Of a stretch of 64,000 nucleotides of DNA, positions 8,376 through 16,969 are shown one piece after another (the first letter of the stretch is position 1; every line of letters starts with the position of its first letter). The DNA comes from Streptomyces radicis (GTDB lineage Bacteria > Actinomycetota > Actinomycetes > Streptomycetales > Streptomycetaceae). The DNA is taken from positions 1 through 64,000 of the forward strand of contig NZ_RBDY01000003.1 in assembly GCF_003626575.1 (NCBI RefSeq), given 5' to 3'. The notes beneath the pieces are model-generated. The model did no database searches, had not been told where the DNA came from, and worked only from the letters and a program-made list of their open reading frames with translations. Both the position numbers and the translations under genes were made by a program.

Positions 8376-9119
8376 GGCGGCTACGGGCTGGACGTCCTCC
8401 CGTTCGCCGTCTGCCGGGGTGCTTGTTTCGTGGGGGTGCGGGTTACTGAGGGCACCTACGGGGGGAGGGGTGTCGGGTGTGCGGCCGTCTCGGTCACCGG
8501 TCGGTTTCGTTGTGGGCTGGGGCCGTTCGCCGAACGGGCGCGGCCGCGTCCCTCGTTGGCGGCCGTTTTCCCGGTGGTCGGTTGCGGTGGCGCGTTCCCT
8601 TCGGGCCTGCCCTGGCCGCCGCTCTCGTCGTTCACCGCGCGCACGTTGAGCTGATGGAGCGGGCCGGTCCGGGGCGAGGGCGCGCGTCGTTCAGCGGCCC
8701 CGCTGAGCTTTATGCCCCGCTTACGCGGGGAGGCGTGCTCTTCTGAAACAGGGCACACTTTGTGTTGAACAGAACGTGCGCCGTTTGAAAAGAGCATCCG
8801 CCCCGGCATAAGCCGCGGATAAGCACCGGCCCGCTACATCAGCTCAACGGACGCCAGGAATGAAAACGCTTCGGGCGGCCAGGGCAGGCCCGAAGGGTGC
8901 GCGCTACCTTAAGCGACCACCGGCACAACGGCCGCCAACTACCCTTCGCGGCCGCGCCCGTTCGGCGAACGGTCCCAGCCCACAGCGAGACCTGCCGTTT
9001 ACCGGGACGGCCGCACACCCGACACCCCTCCCCCCGTAGGTGCCCTCAGTAACCTGCACCCCCACGAAACAAGCACCCCGGCAGGCGGCGAACGGGAGGA
9101 CGTCCAGCCCGTAGCCGCC
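8376..9119. repeat. Large imperfect inverted repeat (about 744 bp)
   Basis: The left arm (8376 to about 8656) is repeated in reverse complement in the right arm (about 8837 to 9119). The outer ~115 bp are nearly identical: I count two differences between 8376-8490 and the complement of 9005-9119. Similarity declines inward but blocks persist, such as GTTGAGCTGATG at 8645 against its complement at 8837-8848. The inner core near 8737-8795 (GCTCTT...AAGAGC) is itself self-complementary. Both arms translate to the same GGYGLDVLPFA-like peptide, but on opposite strands and in several frames, which argues for a nucleotide-level element rather than paired genes. Confidence 0.75.
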
Positions 9120-9240
9120 CCGCAAACACCCCCACCACCCCGCGCACGCGCCGCCCGGAGTGGGCGCGGTCGCGGCGTTCCAGGGCGGCGGCGAGCGCGG
9201 CGAGGAACAGCGCACCGGTCGCCATCGCGGCGCCGACGAG

Positions 9241-9325
9241 TGCCCCCGCACGTCGCGGCTGAGGCGGCACCGTCAACGGCCCTGGCGCGGTCGCCCCTTG
9301 CGGCTCCGCCGCGCAGCGTCACCGT
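9241..9325 (+). repeat. Right copy of flanking direct repeat
   Basis: Partner of the block at about 8131-8222, in the same orientation. It includes GGCTGAGGCGGCAC, GTCAACGG and GCGGCTCCGCCGCG. It ends at the 3' end of the downstream minus-strand membrane-protein gene. Confidence 0.4.
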
Positions 9326-10068
9326 GGCGGATCATCGTCAGGGATGCCGCCGAGGATCTGGTCCAGCCAGCGGCGGGGGCGGCCCCACAGGGCGTCGTGT
9401 CCGCGCGTCCTGCGCTCCGCCCGCGCCCGCGTCCTCGGGAAGTGGGGGTACAGCAGCTTCGCCCACGGCGAGCCCGTGCGGGCCAGGCGCAGGGCGCCGA
9501 CCAGGGCCACCGGGGGCAGGAACACCCCGAGCACCGCCACCCACAGCTTGCCCTTGGCCAGGCTGACGAGCACCAGCAGGAGGTTCAGCAGCACCGAGAG
9601 GAGCAGCCCGCCGCGGCCGAGGCGCTGGCCGGGTGTCAGGTCGTTGACGCCGAAAGGGACCACCCCGGTCAGCAGGATCCCGACCAGCGCCGTCGTGATC
9701 ACCACGACCTCGACGCTCTTGCGGCCCTGCTCGGTCCAGTAGACGTCGTGCAGGTAGAGGATCAGCGCGAACTCGTCGAGCACGAGCCCCGCCCCCACGC
9801 CGAACACCACCCCCATCGCCGCCGCCGTCCACCCGCCGCCGCGCGAGGCCACCGTGCCGAAGCCGCCCACGCACATCAGCACCACGCCGGGCACCACGTG
9901 GTGCACATGCGCGTCGCCCGCCGAGATGTCGTGGAACGGGCCGCGCCCCGCGCGGATCAGGCGCGTGATGACGCGGACCACCGCGAAGGTGATCACGAAC
10001 GCCGCCAGCGCGAGCAGCAGCGGCAGCTTGCCCGGCTCGATGATGTTGCGGTGCCACCAGTCGCCCAT
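9319..10068 (-). CDS. Conserved integral membrane protein next to cobS
   Basis: 249-aa polytopic membrane protein with about six hydrophobic segments (for example LPLLLALAAFVITFAVVRV near the N-terminus, VVVITTALVGILLTG and LLLSVLLNLLLVLVSL centrally). HDISAGDAHVHHVVPG, with several histidines, lies in the first third and suggests a metal- or proton-related site, though this is inference. ATG at 10068 gives a start (MGDWWHRN) before the first helix. An ATG at 10104 is also in frame but would overlap the first bases of cobS. It diverges from cobS. The function is unknown, and a link to cobalamin rests only on position. Confidence 0.8.
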   Translation of the reverse strand: MGDWWHRNIIEPGKLPLLLALAAFVITFAVVRVITRLIRAGRGPFHDISAGDAHVHHVVPGVVLMCVGGFGTVASRGGGWTAAAMGVVFGVGAGLVLDEFALILYLHDVYWTEQGRKSVEVVVITTALVGILLTGVVPFGVNDLTPGQRLGRGGLLLSVLLNLLLVLVSLAKGKLWVAVLGVFLPPVALVGALRLARTGSPWAKLLYPHFPRTRARAERRTRGHDALWGRPRRWLDQILGGIPDDDPPR

Positions 10069-10102
10069 GGCACCCCAGGGTCCGGCGCTACCCTGCCCGT
10101 CC

Positions 10103-10945
10103 ATGAACGCCACGCCGCCCCCGCCCCCGCCTCCCCTCCCACCGGGCCCGCCGCGCGCCTCCGTGGGCGACGGGGTCCGTTTCGCGTTCGCCCTGCTCAC
10201 GGTCGTTCCCGTGGGCCGCCCGCGCTGGGACCCGGCCGCCGCGCGGGCCGGGATGCTGTGCGCGCCGCTGGCCGGGCTCGCGATCGGCCTGGCCGCGGCT
10301 GCGGTCTGCGGGCTGCTCCTCGCGCTCGACGCGGGGCCGCTGGTGACGGGCGTGCTCACGGTCGCCGCGCTCGCCGCGCTCAGCAGGGGCCTGCACCTGG
10401 ACGGGCTCGCCGATGTGGCGGACGGGCTCGGCAGCGGGCGGCGGGGCGCGGAGGCGCTGGAGATCATGAAACGGTCCGACATCGGCCCGTTCGGCGTCGC
10501 CGTCCTCGTGCTGACGCTCCTGGCCCAGGTGGCCGCGGTGGCCGAGCTCGCGGGCCGCGGTGGGGCGAGGGCGTGCGTCGCCGTCGCGCTGGCGGGGCTG
10601 GTCTCGCGCACGGCGCTGACGTGGGCCTGCCGGGCCGGGGTGCCCGCCGCGCGGCCGGAAGGGCTCGGTGCGGCGGTGGCCGGGTCCGTTCCGCGCGCGG
10701 GGGCGCTCGGCGTGGCCGGGGCCGCGCTCGTGGCCTGCTGCCTGGCCGGGGCGCTCGCGTGGGAACGCCCGGGCGCGGGCGCCGTCGCGGGCGTGGCCGC
10801 CGCCGTGCTGGCGCTGAGCGCGGGCGAGGGGCTGCTCGCGCGCTGCCGCGCCCGGTTCGGCGGGGTCACCGGGGACGTGCTCGGCGCTGTCACCGAGGTC
10901 ACGGCCGCGGTGGCCCTGCTCGTGCTGACCGTCGCCGCTCACTGA
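10103..10945 (+). CDS. Adenosylcobinamide-GDP ribazoletransferase (cobalamin synthase) CobS
   Basis: 280-aa integral membrane enzyme that joins AdoCbi-GDP and alpha-ribazole (or its phosphate) into cobalamin. Family marks are the SRGLHLDGLADVADGLG segment with its acidic metal-binding residues, then KRSDIGPFGV, and several Ala/Val/Leu-rich helices. The ATG at 10103 follows a proline-free upstream region and is itself followed by a proline run (residues 5-15). It uses the products of the cobU and cobT genes upstream. Its promoter must lie in the few bases shared with the divergent membrane-protein gene, or inside it. Confidence 0.95.
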   Translation: MNATPPPPPPPLPPGPPRASVGDGVRFAFALLTVVPVGRPRWDPAAARAGMLCAPLAGLAIGLAAAAVCGLLLALDAGPLVTGVLTVAALAALSRGLHLDGLADVADGLGSGRRGAEALEIMKRSDIGPFGVAVLVLTLLAQVAAVAELAGRGGARACVAVALAGLVSRTALTWACRAGVPAARPEGLGAAVAGSVPRAGALGVAGAALVACCLAGALAWERPGAGAVAGVAAAVLALSAGEGLLARCRARFGGVTGDVLGAVTEVTAAVALLVLTVAAH

Positions 10946-11043
10946 GCGCGATCGGCGTAGTCTGCTGCGGGATTGCCGGTGGAGCCGCACAGCCAGACAT
11001 CCAGCGACGTGGAACGACGAAGACAGAAACGGACATATTCACC

Positions 11044-12567
11044 GTGACAGCACTGATCCTCAGCAACCTGCCCGCGACCACGGTGCCCGCGGACGCCGTG
11101 GTCATCGGCATCGCCAAGGGCGACTCCGGGCCGCTGCTCGCGCCGGGCTCGCCCTCGGCCGAGGCCGTCGCCGCGGCGTTCGGCGGGGGGCTGACCGACA
11201 CGCTGGCCACCCTGGGCGCCAAGGGCGGTGAGGACGAGATCACGCGCGTCCCCGCCCCCGCGGGCTGGGCCGTTCCGCTGCTGGTCGCCGTGGGGCTCGG
11301 AGAGGAGCCGGAGGACGGGTACGACGCGGAGGCGCTGCGCCGCGCGGCGGGCGCGGCGGCGCGGGCGCTCGCGGGCGCGGGCCACGCGTCGTTCGCGCTC
11401 CCCGTGGCGGGCGCGGCCGATGTCGCGGCCGTCGCGGAGGGCGCGCTGCTCGGCGCGTACGCGTTCACCGCCTTCCGCGGCCGCGGGAACACCAGCACGT
11501 CGAGCACGCCGCTCGCCCGGGTCACGGTGCTCGACGCCGACGCGGGCGACGAGGCGCACGCCGCGGCGGCCGAGCGCGCCCTGGTCGTCGCCGAGGAGGT
11601 CGCCAGGGCCAGGGACCTCATCAACACCCCGCCCAACGCCCTCTCCCCCGCCGACTTCGCCGCGGTCGTGGAGGCCGCGGCCCCCGAGTACGGGGTGACC
11701 TTCGAGGTGCTCGACGACCGGCAGCTCACCGAGGGCGGGTACGGCGGCATCATGGGCGTCGGGCAGGGCTCGGCGACCCCGCCGCGGCTGGTGCGGGTGG
11801 CGTACACGCACCCCGACGCCGAGGCGACGCTCGCGCTCGTCGGCAAGGGCATCACCTACGACTCCGGCGGCCTCTCCCTCAAGCCGGTCGGGCACAACGA
11901 GACGATGAAGTGCGACATGAGCGGCGCCGCCGCCGTGTTCTCCGCCGTGGTGGCCGCCGCGCGCCTCGGCCTCGCGGTCAACGTCACCGGCTGGCTCGCC
12001 CTCGCCGAGAACATGCCGTCGGGGGCCGCGGTCCGCCCCGGCGACGTGCTGACGATGTACAGCGGCAAGACCGTCGAGGTGCTCAACACCGACGCCGAGG
12101 GCCGCCTCGTGATGGCCGACGCCCTCGCGCGGGCGTGCGAGGAGTCGCCCGACGCCCTGGTGGACGTGGCGACGCTCACGGGCGCGATGGTGGTGGCGCT
12201 CGGCAAGCGCACGTTCGGCGTGCTGGGCAACGACGACGGCTTCCGCGAGCTGGTGCACGAGACCGCGGGGCAGGCCGGGGAGCGGTCCTGGCAGCTGCCG
12301 ATGCCCGACGAGCTGGGCGAGGGCCTGAAGTCGTCGGTCGCGGACATCGCGAACGTCGGCGACCGCATGGGCGGCGGGCTCTCCGCGGCGATCTTCCTCC
12401 AGGAGTTCGTGACCGGGGGCACACCCTGGGCGCACCTGGACATCGCGGGCCCGGCGTTCCACGAGGGCGCCGCGTACGGCTACACCCCCAAGGGCGGGAC
12501 CGGGTCGGGCGTCAGGACGCTGATCAGGCTCGCCGAGCGGGTCGCGGACGGCGACCTCGACGGGTGA
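11044..12567 (+). CDS. Leucyl aminopeptidase (M17 family)
   Basis: 507-aa cytosolic zinc/manganese aminopeptidase releasing N-terminal residues from peptides. The N-terminal regulatory domain is about 1-170. The catalytic domain shows the lysine/metal segment GKGITYDSGGLSLKP (about 267-281) and the signature NTDAEGRL, which holds metal-binding Asp and Glu. Length matches the family. GTG at 11044 (VTALILSN) is chosen because it begins the conserved domain. It is followed by lpd after 184 bp. Confidence 0.94.
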   Translation: MTALILSNLPATTVPADAVVIGIAKGDSGPLLAPGSPSAEAVAAAFGGGLTDTLATLGAKGGEDEITRVPAPAGWAVPLLVAVGLGEEPEDGYDAEALRRAAGAAARALAGAGHASFALPVAGAADVAAVAEGALLGAYAFTAFRGRGNTSTSSTPLARVTVLDADAGDEAHAAAAERALVVAEEVARARDLINTPPNALSPADFAAVVEAAAPEYGVTFEVLDDRQLTEGGYGGIMGVGQGSATPPRLVRVAYTHPDAEATLALVGKGITYDSGGLSLKPVGHNETMKCDMSGAAAVFSAVVAAARLGLAVNVTGWLALAENMPSGAAVRPGDVLTMYSGKTVEVLNTDAEGRLVMADALARACEESPDALVDVATLTGAMVVALGKRTFGVLGNDDGFRELVHETAGQAGERSWQLPMPDELGEGLKSSVADIANVGDRMGGGLSAAIFLQEFVTGGTPWAHLDIAGPAFHEGAAYGYTPKGGTGSGVRTLIRLAERVADGDLDG

Positions 12568-12751
12568 GAGCCGGTCAGCCCCGGAGAACCGGCGGGACAC
12601 GGCAGCGTGCGAAGATGGGTTTCCGGCAGGACAGGGCCAGGCTCAACCACCCAGACGAGCCACACGAGCCGCGTGACCAGCGGCGTACACCCGACCGTCG
12701 GCCGGTCACCGTCGACCGGCCCGGCGAACCCCATCCTTGGAGGAACGTGAC

Positions 12752-14140
12752 GTGGCGAACGACGCCAGCACCGTTTTCGACCTAGTGATCCTCGGCGGCG
12801 GCAGCGGCGGTTACGCCGCCGCCCTGCGAGCCTCGCAGCTGGGCCTGGACGTCGCCCTCATCGAGAAGAACAAGCTGGGCGGCACCTGTCTGCACAACGG
12901 CTGTATCCCCACGAAGGCCCTGCTGCACGCCGGCGAGATCGCCGACGCGGCGCGCGAGGGCGCGGAGTTCGGGGTGCGCAGCACCTTCGACGGCATCGAC
13001 ATCGCGGGGGTCCAGAAGTACAAGGACGGCGTGGTCCAGGGCCTGTACAAGGGGCTCCAGGGCCTGGTCGCCTCCCGCAAGATCACCTATGTGGAAGGCG
13101 AGGGCCGCCTGTCCTCGCCGACCTCGGTGGACGTGAACGGCCAGCGCTACACCGGCCGTCACATAGTGCTCGCCACAGGGTCCGTGCCCCGGTCGCTGCC
13201 GGGCCTGACCATCGACGGCGACCGGATCATCTCCTCGGACCACGCGCTGGTCCTCGACCGGGTGCCCAAGTCCGCGATCGTGCTCGGCGGCGGCGTCATC
13301 GGCGTCGAGTTCGCCTCGGTGTGGAAGTCGTTCGGCGCCGACGTGACCATCGTCGAGGGCCTGCCGCACCTGGTGCCGGTCGAGGACGAGAACAGCTCGA
13401 AGCTCCTCGAGCGCGCCTTCCGCAAGCGCGGCATCGCCTTCTCGCTCGGCTCCTTCTTCAAGGGCGCCGAGTACACCGACGACGGGGTGCGGGTCACCCT
13501 GGAGAACGGCAAGACGTTCGAGGCGGAGGTGCTGCTCGTCGCCATCGGCCGCGGCCCGGTCTCCCAGGGCCTTGGCTACGAGGAGGCCGGGGTCGCCATG
13601 GACCGCGGCTTCGTGCCGGTGGACGAGTACTGCCGGACCAACGTGCCGACGATCTCCGCCGTCGGCGACCTGATCCCCACGCTCCAGCTGGCGCACGTCG
13701 GCTTCGCCGAGGGCATCCTGGTCGCCGAGCGCCTCGCGGGCCTGTCGCCCGTGCCGATCGACTACGACGGTGTGCCGCGCGTCACCTACTGCCACCCCGA
13801 GGTGGCCTCGGTCGGTGTCACGGAGGCGCGGGCCAAGGAGCTGTACGGGGCCGACCAGGTCGTCACGCTCAAGTACAACCTCGCCGGGAACGGCAAGAGC
13901 AAGATCCTCAAGACGGCGGGCGAGATCAAGCTCGTGCGCGTCAGGGACGGCGCGGTGGTCGGTGTCCACATGGTCGGGGACCGGCTGGGCGAGCAGGTCG
14001 GGGAGGCGCAGCTCATCTACAACTGGGAGGCGCTGCCCGCCGAGGTGGCCCAGCTGATCCACGCCCACCCGACGCAGAACGAGGCGCTCGGCGAGGCCCA
14101 TCTGGCCCTGGCCGGCAAGCCGTTGCACTCCCACGACTGA
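12752..14140 (+). CDS. Dihydrolipoyl dehydrogenase (E3)
   Basis: 462-aa FAD flavoenzyme that reoxidises dihydrolipoyl groups of 2-oxoacid dehydrogenase complexes with NAD+. Visible are the FAD-binding GGGSGGYAAA near residue 13, the redox disulfide GGTCLHNGCIPTKAL, the NAD-binding GGGVIGVEFASVW and the C-terminal HAHPTQNEAL His-Glu pair that completes the partner active site in the dimer. The GTG at 12752 is preferred over the in-frame TTG at 12737 because GGAGGA sits at 12739-12744 with proper spacing. It lies 66 bp upstream of sucB, suggesting co-expression with the E2 component. Confidence 0.95.
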   Translation: MANDASTVFDLVILGGGSGGYAAALRASQLGLDVALIEKNKLGGTCLHNGCIPTKALLHAGEIADAAREGAEFGVRSTFDGIDIAGVQKYKDGVVQGLYKGLQGLVASRKITYVEGEGRLSSPTSVDVNGQRYTGRHIVLATGSVPRSLPGLTIDGDRIISSDHALVLDRVPKSAIVLGGGVIGVEFASVWKSFGADVTIVEGLPHLVPVEDENSSKLLERAFRKRGIAFSLGSFFKGAEYTDDGVRVTLENGKTFEAEVLLVAIGRGPVSQGLGYEEAGVAMDRGFVPVDEYCRTNVPTISAVGDLIPTLQLAHVGFAEGILVAERLAGLSPVPIDYDGVPRVTYCHPEVASVGVTEARAKELYGADQVVTLKYNLAGNGKSKILKTAGEIKLVRVRDGAVVGVHMVGDRLGEQVGEAQLIYNWEALPAEVAQLIHAHPTQNEALGEAHLALAGKPLHSHD

Positions 14141-14206
14141 CCCTGGCCGCGTTGTCCAGAGCGCGCAGTAACAATGTGACACTTTTCGTAAGGAGCTTCA
14201 GAAACC

Positions 14207-15979
14207 ATGGCGGTTTCCGTAACCCTTCCGGCGCTCGGCGAGAGCGTGACCGAGGGCACCGTCACCCGCTGGCTCAAGGCCGAGGGTGAGCAAGTGGAGG
14301 CGGACGAGCCTCTGCTCGAGGTGTCGACCGACAAGGTCGACACCGAGATCCCCGCGCCCGCCGCCGGGGTTCTCTCCTCCATCAAGGTCGCCGAGGACGA
14401 GACCGTCGAGGTCGGCGCCGAGCTCGCGATCATCGACGACGGCTCGGGCGGGGGCGCCGCCGCGCCCGCGCCCGCCGCCGAGCCCCAGCCGGAGCCCGCC
14501 GCGCGGCCCGAGCCCGCCGCCCCGGCGCCCGCTCAGCAGGCGGCCCCGGCGCAGCCCGCGCAGCCCGAGCCCCAGGCGGCGCCCTCCGGGGGCGGGGAAG
14601 GCACCGACGTGGTGCTTCCCGCGCTCGGCGAGTCCGTCACCGAGGGCACCGTCACCCGCTGGCTCAAGGCGGTCGGCGAGGAGGTCGACGCCGACGAGCC
14701 GCTGCTCGAGGTCTCGACCGACAAGGTCGACACCGAGATCCCCGCCCCCGTGGCCGGCACCCTGCTGGAGATCACGGTCGGCGAGGACGAGACGGCCGAG
14801 GTGGGCGCCAAGCTGGGCGTCATCGGCGCCGCGGGTGCCGCGCCCGCGCAGCCCGCCGCCCCGGCCCCCGCCCCGCAGCGGGCGGCGCCCGAGCCCGCTC
14901 CCGCGCCCGCCCCGCAGCCCGAGGCGGCCAAGCCCGCGCCGCAGCCGGTGCGGCAGGCCGCGCCCGCCCCTGCCCCCGCGCCCACGCCCTCGCGCGCACC
15001 GGCCGCTTCCCCGCGGCCGACGCCCGCCACCGCGCCCCCCGCGGCGGCGGACGGCGCGTATGTCACCCCGCTGGTGCGCAAGCTGGCCGGCGAGAACGGC
15101 GTCGACCTGTCCACGGTCAAGGGCTCGGGCGTCGGCGGCCGGATCCGCAAGCAGGACGTGCTCGCCGCGGCCGAGGCCGCCAAGGCCGCCGCTGCCGCCC
15201 CGGCACCGGCCGCCGCGGCGCCCGCGGGCCGTGGCCCCGCGCCCGTCCAGCCGTCCCCGCTGCGCGGCCAGACGGTCAAGATGTCGCGGATCCGCAAGCT
15301 CATCGGCGAGAACATGATGAAGGCGCTCCACAACCAGGCGCAGCTTTCCACGGTCGTCGAGGTGGACGTCACCCGGGTCATGCGGCTGCGGGCGCGGGCC
15401 AAGGAGGCGTTCCTGGCGCGCGAGGGCGTCAAGCTGTCGCCGATGCCGTTCTTCGTCAAGGCCGCGGCCGAGGCGCTCAAGGCGCACCCGGCCGTCAACG
15501 CCAAGATCAACGACGACGGCACCGTGACCTACCACGACGTCGAGAACATCGGCATCGCGGTGGACTCGGAGAAGGGCCTGATGGTCCCGGTGATCAAGGG
15601 CGCGGGCGACCTCAGCCTGGCCGGGATCGCCAAGAAGACCGCCGAGCTGGCGGGCAAGGTCCGCAAGGGCGGCCTGGCGCCCGACGACATGTCGGGCGGA
15701 ACGTTCACGATCAGCAACACCGGCTCGCGCGGCGCGCTGTTCGACACGATCATCGTGAACTACCCGCAGGTCGCCGAGCTGGGCATCGGCGCCACCGTGC
15801 GCCGCCCCGTCGTCGTGGACCACCCCGAGCTGGGCGAGACCATCGCGATCAGGGACATGGTCTATCTGACCCTGTCCTACGACCACCAGCTGGTGGACGG
15901 CGCCGACGCCGCCCGTTACCTGGGCGAGGTCAAGGCCAGGCTCGAGGCGGGCGGGTTCGAGGGCGAGCTCGGCCTCTGA
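14207..15979 (+). CDS. Dihydrolipoamide succinyltransferase (E2) with two lipoyl domains
   Basis: 590-aa E2 core of a 2-oxoglutarate-type dehydrogenase complex. Two lipoyl domains (about 2-78 and 132-208) carry the lipoylated lysines K43 and K173, each in [12 protein letters not shown]. They are separated by Ala/Pro-rich flexible linkers. A peripheral subunit-binding domain (about 285-325, [16 protein letters not shown]) precedes the catalytic acyltransferase domain, with active-site [15 protein letters not shown] near the C-terminus. AAGGAG lies upstream of the ATG. The lipoyl groups would be installed by LipB/LipA encoded about 8 kb downstream. An oxoglutarate E1 gene is not in the window. 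Confidence 0.95.
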   Translation: MAVSVTLPALGESVTEGTVTRWLKAEGEQVEADEPLLEVSTDKVDTEIPAPAAGVLSSIKVAEDETVEVGAELAIIDDGSGGGAAAPAPAAEPQPEPAARPEPAAPAPAQQAAPAQPAQPEPQAAPSGGGEGTDVVLPALGESVTEGTVTRWLKAVGEEVDADEPLLEVSTDKVDTEIPAPVAGTLLEITVGEDETAEVGAKLGVIGAAGAAPAQPAAPAPAPQRAAPEPAPAPAPQPEAAKPAPQPVRQAAPAPAPAPTPSRAPAASPRPTPATAPPAAADGAYVTPLVRKLAGENGVDLSTVKGSGVGGRIRKQDVLAAAEAAKAAAAAPAPAAAAPAGRGPAPVQPSPLRGQTVKMSRIRKLIGENMMKALHNQAQLSTVVEVDVTRVMRLRARAKEAFLAREGVKLSPMPFFVKAAAEALKAHPAVNAKINDDGTVTYHDVENIGIAVDSEKGLMVPVIKGAGDLSLAGIAKKTAELAGKVRKGGLAPDDMSGGTFTISNTGSRGALFDTIIVNYPQVAELGIGATVRRPVVVDHPELGETIAIRDMVYLTLSYDHQLVDGADAARYLGEVKARLEAGGFEGELGL

Positions 15980-16027
15980 CCCGGCTCCCGACTCGGCTCA
16001 CGCCGACGCACGAGCGACACCGAGCGA

Positions 16028-16076
16028 GACAGGCCGCGCCCCGCCCGGACCCCTTCCGGGCGGGGCGCGGCCTGTC
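16028..16076 (+). terminator. Strong hairpin after sucB
   Basis: A perfect 21-base stem (16028-16048 with 16056-16076) and 7-base loop lie 48 bp past the sucB stop. There is no U-tract, as is common in Streptomyces. It likely ends the lpd-sucB transcript before the gntR gene. Confidence 0.8.
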
Positions 16077-16103
16077 GGGGCGAGAGCCCGAGAGGAGCGT
16101 GGG

Positions 16104-16727
16104 ATGAGCCCGCCGATCGTCCACTCCCTGCGGCAGCAGATCCGCGAGCACATCGTGGAGGGCATCGTCAGCGGACGCTGGCAGCCGGGCGAGCGGATCG
16201 TGGAGCGGCGGATCGCGGTCGAGCTCGACGTCAGCCAGACGCCGGTGCGGGAGGCGCTGCGCGAGCTCGAGGCGCTGCGGCTGATCGAATCGGCACCGAA
16301 CAAGGGCGTTCGGGTGCGGGCGTTGACCGCGGCCGACCTGGAAGAGATCTATCCGGTGCGGGCCGGGCTCGAACAGATGGCGGCCGAGCTGGCCGCCGGG
16401 GCCCTGGCCAGGGACGCCTCGGCGCTCGTGCCCGAGGTCGAGGCGCTGCGCAGGGCCGACGCGCTCGCCGACGCGGAGGCCCAGACCGGGCACACGGTGG
16501 CGTTCCACCGCGAGCTGGTGAAGGCCTCGGGGAACAGCGTGCTCCTGCACACGTGGGAGTCGCTCGGCATCGAGATCTGGACGGCGCTGTCCATCCGCTG
16601 GCTCGGCACCAGGCAGCGGTCGTACGCCGCTGAGCACCAGGAGCTGGTCGACGCCTTCGTGCGGCGGGATCCGCGCATCGGCGAGCTTGTGAAGGATCAT
16701 GTCCTCAACTGTGCACCGCGTGCCTGA
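16104..16727 (+). CDS. GntR-family (FadR subfamily, FCD domain) transcriptional regulator
   Basis: 207-aa cytoplasmic repressor/activator. The N-terminal winged HTH (about 5-72) has ELDVSQTPVREALRELEALRLIES. An alpha-helical FCD ligand-binding domain (about 80-200) has the metal/acid-binding histidines of that class (GHTVAFHRELV). It follows lpd-sucB after a terminator. A perfect palindrome of the type used by FadR-subfamily regulators lies just downstream (16806-16822). The ligand is probably a small organic acid; the neighbours suggest central carbon metabolism. Confidence 0.9.
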   Translation: MSPPIVHSLRQQIREHIVEGIVSGRWQPGERIVERRIAVELDVSQTPVREALRELEALRLIESAPNKGVRVRALTAADLEEIYPVRAGLEQMAAELAAGALARDASALVPEVEALRRADALADAEAQTGHTVAFHRELVKASGNSVLLHTWESLGIEIWTALSIRWLGTRQRSYAAEHQELVDAFVRRDPRIGELVKDHVLNCAPRA

Positions 16728-16805
16728 TCTTGGCGGAATGCCCGGGAATCTCCTGGCACGGGATGCCAATTTCCGTGCCGCGTGAACTTTTTTGCCGCAA
16801 AGCTT

Positions 16806-16822
16806 TGATCGATCATCGATCA
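16806..16822. promoter_or_regulatory. Perfect 17-bp palindrome, likely GntR-type operator
   Basis: TGATCGAT-C-ATCGATCA is a perfect palindrome with a one-base centre in an unusually AT-rich patch downstream of the gntR gene. It is followed closely by CATACAGT, a possible -10-like element. No gene starts directly after it; a hairpin with GCCGCGCCGC/GCGGCGCGGC arms follows at about 16850-16888. Confidence 0.55.
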
Positions 16823-16969
16823 GGGGCATACAGTCTTCGAGAAAGCTGAGCCGCGCCGCACAGCACCTGTCCTGCTCGCGGCGCGGCTCCACCGTGAGGC
16901 CCGGGTCCCGATTGTCGCGCCAACGCACGGGGCCCGGCCTTGCCGGTTGACTGCGGGTTGAATGATGCC

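Larger units (their letters stand above)
8110..9318. other. 1.2-kb gene-poor stretch between cobT and the membrane-protein gene
   Basis: Open frames here lack family signals. The centre is a large imperfect inverted repeat (8376-9119), flanked by a shorter direct repeat (about 8131-8222 and 9241-9325). A minus-strand reading at about 9120-9276 contains a hydrophobic stretch (GALVGAAMATGALFLAALAAAL) that runs into the repeat and looks like either a gene remnant or chance. I see no transposase, tRNA or integrase. Confidence 0.6.

Noticed and set aside
8370..9251. Paired ORFs (94 and 115 aa) sharing the GGYGLDVLPFA peptide
   Set aside because: They arise from the two arms of the inverted repeat and lie on opposite strands with no consistent reading frame or ribosome-binding site, so I treat them as a nucleotide repeat.
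9160..11043. Upstream extension of the aminopeptidase ORF to 1135 aa
   Set aside because: The extension would cross cobS in another frame and has no domain; the conserved M17 protein starts at 11044.
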